From contig NZ_CP045032.1 of NCBI RefSeq assembly GCF_009026825.1, forward strand, positions 868,001 to 932,000: a DNA stretch of 64,000 nucleotides, written 5' to 3'. Each line of letters starts with the position of its first letter. Position 1 is the stretch's first letter. Positions 1-9,877 of this stretch are shown here, piece after piece. A program made the translations under genes and the position numbers. The notes below the pieces were generated by a model that saw nothing but the letters and a program-made list of their open reading frames with translations, was not told the DNA's origin and made no database searches. This DNA is from Corynebacterium urogenitale. GTDB lineage: Bacteria > Actinomycetota > Actinomycetes > Mycobacteriales > Mycobacteriaceae.

Positions 1-252
1 GGAGAGACGGGCCTCGTGGTGAACGGTCGTGATACTCATGCGGTGGCCGCCACCGTACTGTCCGTTCTGTCCGACGCCACGCTGGCGGCACGTCTCGCTG
101 AGCGTGGAAGAGCGCGGGTGGAGGCTGCCTGGACGTGGCAGCGCCTGAGGAGTCAGCTCCTCGCAGTGCTGGCTGGTGATGGGCGGGTGCCACCCGAAGC
201 CGCCTGGAGCGTCCCCATCAAACCCATCAATACGAAAGGCTCATCGAGCTGA
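1..252 (+). CDS. pimB': Glycosyltransferase family 4, C-terminal end (probable PimB')
   Basis: This is the 3' end of a gene that begins before the window; frame 1 is open from the first base (GETGLVVNGRD) to a TGA at 250-252. The GETG(L/F)VV motif followed by a helix ending in A(W)TW is the usual C-terminus of GT-B, GT4-family transferases, where it contacts the nucleotide sugar donor. In Corynebacterium and Mycobacterium a mannosyltransferase of this family, PimB', lies upstream of the glucokinase/plsC genes found next here and adds the second mannose to phosphatidylinositol mannoside. The family call rests on the sequence; the name PimB' is inferred only from gene order. About 80 codons are visible and no catalytic residues can be judged. 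Confidence 0.6.
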   Translation, partial: GETGLVVNGRDTHAVAATVLSVLSDATLAARLAERGRARVEAAWTWQRLRSQLLAVLAGDGRVPPEAAWSVPIKPINTKGSSS

Positions 253-414
253 TCGGGCTTCCCGGCGCCTGTCACTGTGCATGGTTGCCTAAGCCCTCGT
301 GATGTACAGCGTGATTAGGGGACTAAACAGCAGTTTCGATACGCTGTTAAGGGTTTTCCCAGCGGCGGAATAGCCGACTATGACGGTTGAGAGAAGATAA
401 GTCGAGGTGTACGC

Positions 415-1386
415 GTGCCGGAGCAATCATTGACCATCGGCGTGGACATCGGTGGCACCAACCTTCGTGCTGCGGTGGTCGACAGCACAGGCACTGTTCT
501 CGACGTGGAACAGCTGCCCACTCCACCCTCCGTTGGTGCTCTGGAGCAGGCTCTTTCCAGCGTGGTGTCTTCGCTTCGGTTGAAGCATCCGGCCGTCGGT
601 GCCATCGGATTGGCCATTGCAGGCTTCCTCACGGAGGATCAGACCACGGTGCGCTTCGCCCCACATCTGCCGTGGCGTAACAGCGAGATCAAACGCCGGT
701 TGACGAAGCGACTGGAGCTACCCGTCGTGATTGAACACGATGCGAATTCTGCCGCGTGGGGCGAATACGTGCTGGGTGCGTCGCGAGGCAGCACTAATTC
801 GGTGCTTTTTGCCCTTGGAACCGGCATCGGTGGAGCGGTGATTATTAATGGCCAGCTCTACCGTGGCTCTTTCGGAACCGCGCCAGAGTTCGGTCACCTT
901 ACCGTCGTCCCACACGGTCGAAGTTGTCCGTGCGGCAAGCGCGGGTGCCTGGAGCGTTATTGCTCCGGCTCGGCGCTGCCGCTGACCGCACAAGATTTCA
1001 TCGCGTTAGGAACACACAGAGATTCCGCACTGTCCCAGGAATTCGGCTCCAGGCCGGAGGAGATTACCGGCCGCACCATCGTGCGAATGGCTAGGGAAGG
1101 AGATGCGCTGGCGTCGGCCATCATCAAGGAGATGGCCACGTGGCTGGGGCGCGGTCTCGCAATGGTCCAAGACATCTTCGACCCAGAGCTGATTGTCCTC
1201 GGCGGCGGGGTAGCTCAAGATGCTGAGCTCATGTTCGAACGCGCGGAGAAAGTGATGCACTCGTCGATCGTTGGCGCAGGACATCGCCCCGTCGCGCGTG
1301 TAGCAATCGCAGAATTGGGCAGTCAGGCCGGTATGATCGGCGTGGCAATGCTGGCGCGCCAGGCGCTAACTCGTGACGTGCAATAG
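415..1386 (+). CDS. glk: Glucokinase, ROK family
   Basis: A 323-residue ROK (repressor, ORF, kinase) family sugar kinase, the length usual for actinobacterial glucokinase, phosphorylating glucose to glucose 6-phosphate in the cytosol. The ATP phosphate-binding loop is near residues 11-16 (DIGGTN), the catalytic base is probably D109 in EHDANSAAWGEY, and the ROK zinc site is complete: H161 followed by C171, C173 and C178 in the CPCGKRGC pattern. There is no N-terminal helix-turn-helix, so it is a kinase and not a ROK repressor. The GTG start is preceded by GAGG at a good distance. A plsC gene follows after 23 bp, suggesting co-transcription. ATP is the expected phosphoryl donor; the sequence gives no sign of a polyphosphate-specific enzyme. 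Confidence 0.88.
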   Translation: MPEQSLTIGVDIGGTNLRAAVVDSTGTVLDVEQLPTPPSVGALEQALSSVVSSLRLKHPAVGAIGLAIAGFLTEDQTTVRFAPHLPWRNSEIKRRLTKRLELPVVIEHDANSAAWGEYVLGASRGSTNSVLFALGTGIGGAVIINGQLYRGSFGTAPEFGHLTVVPHGRSCPCGKRGCLERYCSGSALPLTAQDFIALGTHRDSALSQEFGSRPEEITGRTIVRMAREGDALASAIIKEMATWLGRGLAMVQDIFDPELIVLGGGVAQDAELMFERAEKVMHSSIVGAGHRPVARVAIAELGSQAGMIGVAMLARQALTRDVQ

Positions 1387-1409
1387 AAACAAGAGGAGAG
1401 GGTTGCCAC

Positions 1410-2141
1410 GTGAAGAACAAGACCTACTGGTGGCTAAAACATGTTTTCATTGGCCCTTGGCTCTGGGTTTATAACCGACCCTTCACACGTGGGCTCAAAA
1501 AAATTCCGGCGGAAGGCGCAGCCATCCTGGCCTCTAATCACTTAGCCGTGATGGACAGCTTTTATCTTCCTTTGGTGGCGAAGCGTCAGCTGACCTTCCT
1601 GGCGAAGAAGGAATACTTCACCACCCCGGGGTTCGTGGGTGGGGTGCAGAAGTGGTTTTTTACCTCTGTTGGCCAGGTGCCCATCGATCGAAAGGATAAG
1701 GATTCACAGGATGTGGCGATGGACACTGCCGTGAAGGTACTGGAGCGTGGTGATGTGTTGGGCATGTATCCCGAAGGCACCCGCAGTCCGGATGGACGTC
1801 TTTATCGCGGTAAGACCGGCCTTGCACGTATCGCCCTGAAAACCGGGGAGAAGGTGTACCCGGTGGCCATGATTAACACGAACAAGGTCAATCCCATCGG
1901 CAGCTGGATTCCACGTCCGTTTCGGTGCGGAGTGGTGGTAGGCGATCCACTCGATCCTGCCGACTACCGTGACGCAGGCGACGACTACGCGCAGGCCCGT
2001 GCTCTCACGGACGCCATTATGGAAGCCTTGCACGAACTGTCCGGCCAAGAGTACGTCAAGGACTTCTACGCCGCAGATGTGAAGAGCTCACTTGAAGCCG
2101 GTCGGGGATACCCGGCTGACTCCGAACCGCGTACCAACTAG
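1410..2141 (+). CDS. plsC: 1-acyl-sn-glycerol-3-phosphate acyltransferase (PlsC family)
   Basis: A 243-residue membrane-associated acyltransferase. The diagnostic PlsC motifs are present: H44-x4-D49 (NHLAVMD, catalytic) and EGTR at 122-125 (phosphate binding), with PIDRK near 91-95. The family transfers an acyl chain to lysophosphatidic acid to form phosphatidic acid, the precursor of phospholipids, PIMs and triacylglycerol. The neighbourhood with a probable PIM mannosyltransferase means an acyltransferase acting on another lipid cannot be excluded. The GTG start at 1410 is chosen because GAGGAGAG lies 9-16 bases upstream. It sits between glk and an acyltransferase-3 protein, all on the same strand with short gaps. 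Confidence 0.85.
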   Translation: MKNKTYWWLKHVFIGPWLWVYNRPFTRGLKKIPAEGAAILASNHLAVMDSFYLPLVAKRQLTFLAKKEYFTTPGFVGGVQKWFFTSVGQVPIDRKDKDSQDVAMDTAVKVLERGDVLGMYPEGTRSPDGRLYRGKTGLARIALKTGEKVYPVAMINTNKVNPIGSWIPRPFRCGVVVGDPLDPADYRDAGDDYAQARALTDAIMEALHELSGQEYVKDFYAADVKSSLEAGRGYPADSEPRTN

Positions 2142-2164
2142 AACATCACGAGTTCAGAAACCCC

Positions 2165-3280
2165 ATGACACACCCCGCACACACAGACCCCGCCGCCTTA
2201 GTAGGTGACCGCCCAGCAACGGGAAAGGCGCTTAAGGCGGTGGCTCGACGACGGGTGGAATGGGCGGATAGCGCCAAGGGGCTGTCCATTATCGGGGTGT
2301 GCTTGATGCACGTCGTGACTGCCATCCCCGGTGGCACGGAGACTGGGTGGGGGCTATTTTCTTCGCTGCTGGATCCACTCCGCATGCCTTTGTTTTTCCT
2401 GGTATCTGGCCTTTTTGCGCACCGTGTGATCACCCGCAACCTGGAAGACCTGTGGTATCGCCGGCTGTGGTTCCTGCTGGTGCCGTACTTGGTGTTCACA
2501 CCGATCCAGGCTGCGATTCGTTTGAACATCACCAATGAGCTCACGCCGTGGAGCCTGGTCAAGGCCGTGGCATTGGGGGATCCCGGGCTGTGGTTCCTCT
2601 ATACCCTGATGTTGTACAACATCGCCGCGGTGGTGCTCCGGCACCAGCCGCCTTGGTTAGCCGTTGTGATTTCCATGGTGCCGTTATTTGTGGGTGCTTT
2701 TAGCGGCCTGGTCGTGGAACAGTCATTCCGCCAGTCGATGATGTACGCTCCGGTTTTCTTCCTCGGCCTGCACTTCCGTACTTTTTTCTTCTCGCTTTCG
2801 CGCCGGGCAAGCCACCTGCCGACGGTTGCAGCTGTCGCGCTATTGTTCGTGGCCTGGGAGTTCGTGTTCCGCCACGTGACCTCCCATCTTTATACGGATT
2901 GGTCGGAGACGGTGGCTGGGCAGTCCGCGGTGTTGTCGCTGGTTCGGACCTTCACGGCAGTGCCTTTCGGAGTCATCATTGCCGTCTGGATTTCCCGCAC
3001 CCCTTTACTGAGCAATTGTGTGAATTTCGTCGGGCGCAATACGCTGCCGATTTACTGCACACACCACGCGGCATTGCACTTCGTAAACTCTGACCTTCTC
3101 CCGTTTTTGTCGCGGCAAAACCCAGCAGTGGCGACTGCTCTGGAGAGCGTAGACGTGCGCATCTACGTCGGCTTCGCAACGTGTTTCTTGGCGGGCTCTG
3201 TCTTCTACTGGGTGGGTAAGACCCCGATCCTGGGCTGGACTCTTCACCCGCCAAAGCTGCCGCGCCGTAACGCGCGCTGA
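2165..3280 (+). CDS. Acyltransferase-3 family integral membrane protein
   Basis: A 371-residue polytopic protein of the acyltransferase 3 (OafA/NodX-like) family. A short basic N-terminus (KAVARRRVEW) precedes the typical first helix with D-x-A-K-G-L-(S)-I-x-x-V-x-x-H, in which the histidine (CLMH) is the conserved membrane-embedded residue. About ten hydrophobic segments follow and the tail is basic and proline-rich. Proteins of this family use acyl-CoA or another donor to O-acylate sugars, lipids or cell wall polymers. The substrate cannot be told from the sequence; adjacency to plsC and to a PIM-type glycosyltransferase makes an envelope glycolipid or polysaccharide plausible. The ATG at 2165 follows plsC by 23 bp. 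Confidence 0.75.
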   Translation: MTHPAHTDPAALVGDRPATGKALKAVARRRVEWADSAKGLSIIGVCLMHVVTAIPGGTETGWGLFSSLLDPLRMPLFFLVSGLFAHRVITRNLEDLWYRRLWFLLVPYLVFTPIQAAIRLNITNELTPWSLVKAVALGDPGLWFLYTLMLYNIAAVVLRHQPPWLAVVISMVPLFVGAFSGLVVEQSFRQSMMYAPVFFLGLHFRTFFFSLSRRASHLPTVAAVALLFVAWEFVFRHVTSHLYTDWSETVAGQSAVLSLVRTFTAVPFGVIIAVWISRTPLLSNCVNFVGRNTLPIYCTHHAALHFVNSDLLPFLSRQNPAVATALESVDVRIYVGFATCFLAGSVFYWVGKTPILGWTLHPPKLPRRNAR

Positions 3281-3303
3281 AAGGCGCGGACTAGAGTAGA
3301 GCC

Positions 3304-3822
3304 GTGCGCTATTTCTACGACACGGAATTTATCGAAAACGGACGGACGATCGACCTCGTCTCCATTGGCGTGGTTGCCGAAGACGGCCGCGAGTTTTACG
3401 CCGTGTCCTCTGAGTTCGACGCCACTAAGGCCGGGCCATGGGTTCGCCGCCATGTTCTCAACCAGCTGCCTCCAAAGTCGGACGCCGCATGGATGAACCG
3501 TGAGACTCTACGTCGTAAGCTGTATGAATTTCTGTTGCCGGGGCACATTCCAGGCCAGCGATTGAGCTACTCCGAGCGCCCAGAGCTCTGGGCGTGGGTT
3601 GGAGCCTATGATCACGTGGCCTTCGCCCAATTGTGGGGAGATATGACCGGTTTACCTCAGGAGATGCCGCGCTTCACGCGCGAACTCAAGCAGCTGTGGG
3701 AATTGGCGGGCTGCCCACGTCTGCCAGAGCCACCGAGCAATGCGCATGACGCCCTGGCCGATGCGCGCTTCAACGTCGTGAAGTATCGCTTGTCCATGGA
3801 GGCTTTGCGCAAGAAGGGGTAG
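3304..3822 (+). CDS. 3'-5' exoribonuclease, DEDDh fold (RNase AS / Rv2179c-like)
   Basis: A 172-residue protein starting MRYFYDTEF. The DEDDh catalytic set can be read along the chain: D6 and E8 (DTE), D103 (YDH), and H148 with D153 (HDALAD). Length and motifs match the Rv2179c family of M. tuberculosis, a divalent-metal-dependent 3'-5' exoribonuclease also called RNase AS with preference for adenylate-rich 3' ends. The gene next to it, aroG, is also the neighbour in mycobacteria, which supports orthology. The GTG at 3304 leaves 23 bp after the upstream gene. Its physiological RNA substrate is unknown; the catalytic assignment is strong. Confidence 0.82.
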   Translation: MRYFYDTEFIENGRTIDLVSIGVVAEDGREFYAVSSEFDATKAGPWVRRHVLNQLPPKSDAAWMNRETLRRKLYEFLLPGHIPGQRLSYSERPELWAWVGAYDHVAFAQLWGDMTGLPQEMPRFTRELKQLWELAGCPRLPEPPSNAHDALADARFNVVKYRLSMEALRKKG

Positions 3823-3921
3823 TCGGCGTTTCTGTGAATGGGGGAAGGGCGCTTGGCTACTCCGAGACGGGCTACTCCGAGCTAAAATGCCACCCAAAAA
3901 GGGGTTGAAAAGGGCACGTAG

Positions 3922-5367
<1,446 letters not shown>

Positions 5368-5406
5368 GTACAAGGTAACTAGATACAAGCCTGCTGATAA
5401 CATTCT

Positions 5407-5451
5407 GGCCCTGCTTCTGTCTTCCACTCCTGGGAAGCCAGAAGCAGGGCC
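5407..5451. terminator. Bidirectional terminator between aroG and pknL
   Basis: A perfect 13-bp inverted repeat, GGCCCTGCTTCTG at 5407-5419 and its complement at 5439-5451, with an inner CTTCC/GGAAG pair extending the stem. It lies 40 bp after aroG and 33 bp before the end of the convergent pknL, so it can end both transcripts. Confidence 0.85.
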
Positions 5452-5484
5452 TTGTGCTGTGCCGAACCTTAGAGGAACACGCCT

Positions 5485-7833
5485 TTAGAATGTGCGCAGC
5501 GTGACAGTATCTCCCTTGCTCACCCACGCGATGGCTGAGGGGCTCGTGTTGTACACGCGGCCGTCAGACGGGCCGTCGATGATCACCTCGAGCCCCATGT
5601 CCTCGAGCTTTCGCTTCGCCTCAACTGCTGTCTGGCCCAATAGGAATGGCAAACGTTGAGTAGTGGATACCTGGATCGTGACATTCGTATCTTCAGCAGG
5701 GTCGATCAGTGTCCCTGCTTCTGGGGATTGCTCGGCGACATCCCCGGCATCAACCGAGCGATCGGCGATACCTTCCCCGTCCACTGGGTTGAGACCAGCA
5801 TCTCGTAGCGCCGCACGGGCAGCGTTTTCCGACATGCCTGTGACGTCGGGAACCTCGATCGCGGAAGAAATTACAAGGGTGACTTCCGAGCCGCCCGGCA
5901 CTTCTTCACCATCGCCAGGCCGGGTGCCGATTGCCTTTCCGCCTTCAACATCCTTGCTGAACTCCTTGACGACTTCAGCGATCTGCAGACCAGCATTCTC
6001 CAGGGTGCGTTCGGCACGTTTCTGGGTCTGGCCTTCCACCTTCGGCACGGTGACAGGGCGGGGGCCCTTGCTGAGGTGCACGGTGATAGTTGTGTTCGTG
6101 TTGACCTCGGTGCCGATAGCCGGGGTCGTTTCAGCGATTCGTCCCTCGGGAACATCGTTGGAATAAACTTCTTCGCCGATTGAGCTGCTTAAAGTTCGTT
6201 CGGCGAGGCGTTCAGAATAGGTTGCGACATCGTCAGCAGGGCCGGGTTGAGGCACGGTCGGCTTGCCCAAGGATACGAGCACCGCGACCTCGCTTCCACG
6301 CGGTGCTCGTTCACCAAAAGGGGGATCGGTTCCCATCACTTGCTGGCGTGCATCTTCGTCCGAATAGCGTTCTTCCAAGCCGGAGGTAAAGCCAGCTTCT
6401 TCCACCGTGGCTTGGGCAGTAGCCTGATCCATGCCCACAACGTTCGGGATTTCACCATAACGGCCACTGGTAAACCACCAACCACCAATCGCCACCGAGG
6501 CTACGAGTGCGATGAGTACGAGCACCCAAAGAACCGTCCGGCCGGTCGAGCGGTTTGTCATGGCGGGCTTATCAACGTCCCGTCCATTCGACGTCACTAG
6601 TGCTCCACCAGCAGCGTGGTGCATAGGGGGACCGGATGGCGGCTCCGCTGGGCGCCTCGATTGGGTTGGATAGGCTGCGGCGGGGCTGTGGGCATTCAGT
6701 GGTGGCCGTTCGTAGCCAGGAGGCAAGGCCTGTTCCGTTTGCAGCTGGGTATGGGCGGTCATCTGAGGGCGATGATAAGGATCCTCGGCGGTAGGATTTT
6801 CGCCAGCCTGTTCCAAGTCCACAGCCCGCGTGGACATCGAATCATCGTCCCAACTGAGGCGCTCACCGAAATCCGCTCCGGCCAGCGCCCGACGTACTGC
6901 AGAGTCCTCCGGGGAGGGAACGTTGAAGAGCGGGAGATTGAGAATGCGCGCGGTGTGGGCGACTGCCTGATGGAATTCCTCCCCATCTGCGTAGCGCTTC
7001 TGAGGGTCCCGTGCGGTCGCTGTGGCAACGAGCTCGTCGATCTCCGGTGGCACGCCACCAATGACGGATGACGGGGCCGGCACATCCCTGTGGAGCCGCG
7101 TCATGGCCGTAGCCACGGGCGTATCCTCACGAAACGGCGTGGTGCCAGTGATGAGCTCATAGAGCAGAATACCGGCCGAGTAAACATCAGATCGTTGGTC
7201 CAGTGACTCACCGCGTACCTGCTCGGGGGAGAGGTATCCCACCGTGCCGATGACCGTGCCATCGGCGGAGGTGGGTGCGCTGGCACTGGCGCCGGAAGCG
7301 ATAGCACGTACGAGCCCGAAGTCCGCGAGTTTGACCTGGTGTGTGTCGCTGATGAGGACATTGTCCGGTTTGATGTCGCGATGGACCATGCCGGTGGCGT
7401 GGGCGACGGAGAGAGCCTTCAACACAGGCTCCATCACAGCGAGTGCGGCGTGCGGTGGCATGGGGCCGCGCTCCTTGAGCAACTCACGGAGCGAACCGCC
7501 GACGACGAGCTCCATGACGAGGAATACTAAATCCCCATCGACACCCTGATCGAAGACGTTCACAAGAGCAGGGTGGTTGAGTTTTGCCACGGCGCGGGCT
7601 TCTCGTTCAAAGCGCGTGCGGAAGGTGCGTTCGCCAGCGAGGTTGGCGTCCATCACCTTAACGGCGACCTCCCGATCCAGGCGTGTATCCACGGCGGTAT
7701 AGACGGTCGACATCCCGCCGCGGGCGATGCGTGCGCCGATGCGGTAGCGGTTTTCAACGATGTCGCCGGGATGCAGTGAACTCACTATGGGAGCAACCGT
7801 CCTTTCCGTCGGTGGTCGTGCGGTGTGGGGCAC
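5485..7833 (-). CDS. pknL: Serine/threonine protein kinase PknL with PASTA domains
   Basis: A 782-residue Hanks-type kinase of the plasma membrane. The intracellular kinase domain (about 28-300) carries a glycine-rich loop at 34-40, catalytic lysine K59, HRD at 151-153 and DFG at 171-173, with GTVGYLSPEQ as activation-loop end. A proline-rich linker follows (about 310-430), one membrane helix at about 433-454, then five PASTA-type repeats to the C-terminus that would face the wall and sense peptidoglycan or muropeptides. The arrangement and the location beside aroG and a Rv2175c homologue identify PknL, one of the four kinases usual in Corynebacterium. In mycobacteria PknL phosphorylates the Rv2175c product, and the divergent gene here encodes that protein. 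The start at 7833 is plausible; a shorter start is possible. Confidence 0.93.
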   Translation of the reverse strand: MPHTARPPTERTVAPIVSSLHPGDIVENRYRIGARIARGGMSTVYTAVDTRLDREVAVKVMDANLAGERTFRTRFEREARAVAKLNHPALVNVFDQGVDGDLVFLVMELVVGGSLRELLKERGPMPPHAALAVMEPVLKALSVAHATGMVHRDIKPDNVLISDTHQVKLADFGLVRAIASGASASAPTSADGTVIGTVGYLSPEQVRGESLDQRSDVYSAGILLYELITGTTPFREDTPVATAMTRLHRDVPAPSSVIGGVPPEIDELVATATARDPQKRYADGEEFHQAVAHTARILNLPLFNVPSPEDSAVRRALAGADFGERLSWDDDSMSTRAVDLEQAGENPTAEDPYHRPQMTAHTQLQTEQALPPGYERPPLNAHSPAAAYPTQSRRPAEPPSGPPMHHAAGGALVTSNGRDVDKPAMTNRSTGRTVLWVLVLIALVASVAIGGWWFTSGRYGEIPNVVGMDQATAQATVEEAGFTSGLEERYSDEDARQQVMGTDPPFGERAPRGSEVAVLVSLGKPTVPQPGPADDVATYSERLAERTLSSSIGEEVYSNDVPEGRIAETTPAIGTEVNTNTTITVHLSKGPRPVTVPKVEGQTQKRAERTLENAGLQIAEVVKEFSKDVEGGKAIGTRPGDGEEVPGGSEVTLVISSAIEVPDVTGMSENAARAALRDAGLNPVDGEGIADRSVDAGDVAEQSPEAGTLIDPAEDTNVTIQVSTTQRLPFLLGQTAVEAKRKLEDMGLEVIIDGPSDGRVYNTSPSAIAWVSKGDTVTLRTF

Positions 7834-7906
7834 GGGTGGTTTCTTGATTATACGGTCATAGCCTCAATAAGGCCGTGAGGTGGGCGTGTGGACTACAGTG
7901 GCAGCT

Positions 7907-8308
7907 GTGAATACAGAGCAGTCCAAACTGAGTGAACAGTCCGTCATCCTTGAGCAAGCAACCGGTGGCGTGCCCGCCGGGGAATGCGTGATTACTATTC
8001 CCGATGTAGCCGAACGCATGGACGTAGTTGTCACGAAGGTTATGGACCTCCTACGCAAGAGGCACTTACTGGCCGTTCGGGTCAACAATGTGCGCTACGT
8101 GCCGGAACTGTTCTTCGCTGAGAGTGGAGAACTCAACAAGTTTGTTCCCGGTGTGATCTCTTTGCTGGCCGATGGTGGTTATAGTTCTCGCGAGATCCTC
8201 GAGTTCCTTTACGAATCAGATGATTCCCTACCTGGGCGACCCATCGATGCCCTTCACGGACATCTCGCTCGCGAGGTCATGCGACGCGCCCAGGCTATGG
8301 CCATCTAG
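7907..8308 (+). CDS. Rv2175c-like DNA-binding protein, PknL substrate homologue
   Basis: About 133 residues with a central winged helix-turn-helix (TIPDVAERMDVVVTKVMDLL and onward) and a highly conserved end, RPIDALHGHLAREVMRRAQAMA, close to Rv2175c of M. tuberculosis. Rv2175c binds DNA weakly and loses binding when phosphorylated by PknL; the divergent pknL next door argues that this regulatory pair is kept. Threonines available as phosphosites lie in the N-terminal region. The frame is open from GTG 7880, but GTG 7907 is preferred because TACAGT at 7894-7899 would start transcription at it. The last 81 bp overlap the 3' end of mptA on the other strand. The regulon is unknown. Confidence 0.82.
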   Translation: MNTEQSKLSEQSVILEQATGGVPAGECVITIPDVAERMDVVVTKVMDLLRKRHLLAVRVNNVRYVPELFFAESGELNKFVPGVISLLADGGYSSREILEFLYESDDSLPGRPIDALHGHLAREVMRRAQAMAI

Positions 8309-9877
8309 ATGCCCATGGGACTCTGATTCAGGCGAGTTCACCTCGTCTGTTCTCTTGTGCTGCTTGGTGGGGACCCATGGATCCGTACGGTGCTCTTCGC
8401 GACCAGGGGCGTAGCCCAAGCAGGCTCGACAGATCCACCACATAATCGCGCACACTGCCACAACCCACCACAAAGCGTAAAGGCGGTTATTTCCGCCACC
8501 GTCGAACATCATGGACATCGCCATACAGATCCAGGTGGTGAAGAAGATGATGCGGCGATCCGTAGCCCAGACACCGATAAAGGCCAGCGCTGCCGTGTAG
8601 TACCAAGGTAGCGTCACAGTGTTGAGTACGCATGTCACTAGATAGGCCAGGGTCACGCCCTTCAGCGCGAAAATTTCATCGCGCCGGAAAAGCCACCACA
8701 CGGCCACCAGTCCGAGCATCATTAGCAGGGTGCTGTACGGCCTGACGGCATTGACTATGAGGTTGAACGTGATGTCGTCGTTCAATTGGGACAATGGGGG
8801 AGCCAAGGTGGAGGCGAGGAAGGACGGCAATGCAAGCGGGTTGATCACCTTCGTATTGCCCGTCATCTCCGCGATCCATCCCCAGGATTGTCCGGATAGC
8901 CACGTGACCACAGTCAATGCTGCACCCGTGATACCGAGTGCGGCCAATCCCGTTGCGATCAAGCTCAGCAACCGCTTCAAGGACTCGCGGAACAAGCCTT
9001 CAGGTGCAGGGCCAGCGATCCGCGCCACTGCAATCCACACGAGGAAGGGCAGAGCAATGAACGCCGTGGCTTTGAGAGAAACAGCCACGCCGATGAGTAG
9101 CGAACCGGTGGCGAGGCCAAGCCATGGCTTGAGCTTGAGCCCAGCGACCATGCCTGCGAGGGTGAGCGCCATCATGAGGTTCTCGTTATGCATACCGCCA
9201 ATCAAGTGAATGACGGACAACGGGTTGGCCACTCCCAGCCACACCGCCACGGAAGCGCGCATGCCGAAATGACGCGCGAGGTGGGCCACAGCCCACACCA
9301 TCACGGCAAAAGAAGCAATGGAAAGTAGCTTGTAGGCAAACGTTCCGGCGGTGATGTTGTCTCCGGTGACACTTGTGATGATCTCACCGACCCACAGGTG
9401 CAACGGCCCATAAGGAGTCGTCGTGTTTCGCCAGTCCGCGCTCACCTCAAAGAGCAACGGTCCGGGATTGGCTGCAGCCCCGTGTTCGTAGGCATTAATC
9501 CCGTCTCTAGCAAGAGTGCCCTGCATCAAGTAGGAGTACAGGTCTCGAGACATGAGAGGCCCTGCAAAGAGCAGCGGTGCAACCCACGCCATCATCATGC
9601 CAGTGGACAGACTGTGACCATGACGCAGAATATGACCGCCGACGATAATCCAGGACAGGATCATGAGTACTACGCCAACCCACATAACAACCACGAGGAT
9701 TCCCATGAGGTGGCCAAAGGTGAAGCTGGTCAGGCCCAGCACGTGCATAATGCCACCGCGGACGCGCGTAGCGCCGGATGTGTGGGAGGTCAGGGCGAGC
9801 AGGATGGAGCCAACCAATCCCATGATTAATGCCTGTTTCCAGGTCACCCGTCGCAATGCGCGGGATAGGGCGGTCAT
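8228..9877 (-). CDS. mptA: Alpha-(1->6)-mannosyltransferase MptA (GT-C, integral membrane)
   Basis: A 549-residue polytopic membrane protein with about a dozen hydrophobic segments. The first extracytoplasmic loop contains SRDLYSYLMQG, the acidic-residue motif expected in GT-C enzymes that use polyprenyl-phosphate mannose. Its position beside pknL and the Rv2175c homologue matches Rv2174 and the C. glutamicum mptA locus, where the enzyme elongates the alpha-1,6-mannan core of lipomannan and lipoarabinomannan on the outer face of the membrane. The start codon overlaps the stop of the CrtI-like gene (ATGA), so translation is coupled. The final 27 or so residues are hydrophilic and are encoded antisense to the conserved end of the neighbouring gene, so they probably have no conserved role. 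Confidence 0.88.
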   Translation of the reverse strand: MTALSRALRRVTWKQALIMGLVGSILLALTSHTSGATRVRGGIMHVLGLTSFTFGHLMGILVVVMWVGVVLMILSWIIVGGHILRHGHSLSTGMMMAWVAPLLFAGPLMSRDLYSYLMQGTLARDGINAYEHGAAANPGPLLFEVSADWRNTTTPYGPLHLWVGEIITSVTGDNITAGTFAYKLLSIASFAVMVWAVAHLARHFGMRASVAVWLGVANPLSVIHLIGGMHNENLMMALTLAGMVAGLKLKPWLGLATGSLLIGVAVSLKATAFIALPFLVWIAVARIAGPAPEGLFRESLKRLLSLIATGLAALGITGAALTVVTWLSGQSWGWIAEMTGNTKVINPLALPSFLASTLAPPLSQLNDDITFNLIVNAVRPYSTLLMMLGLVAVWWLFRRDEIFALKGVTLAYLVTCVLNTVTLPWYYTAALAFIGVWATDRRIIFFTTWICMAMSMMFDGGGNNRLYALWWVVAVCAIMWWICRACLGYAPGREEHRTDPWVPTKQHKRTDEVNSPESESHGHLDGHSLGASHDLASEMSVKGIDGSPR

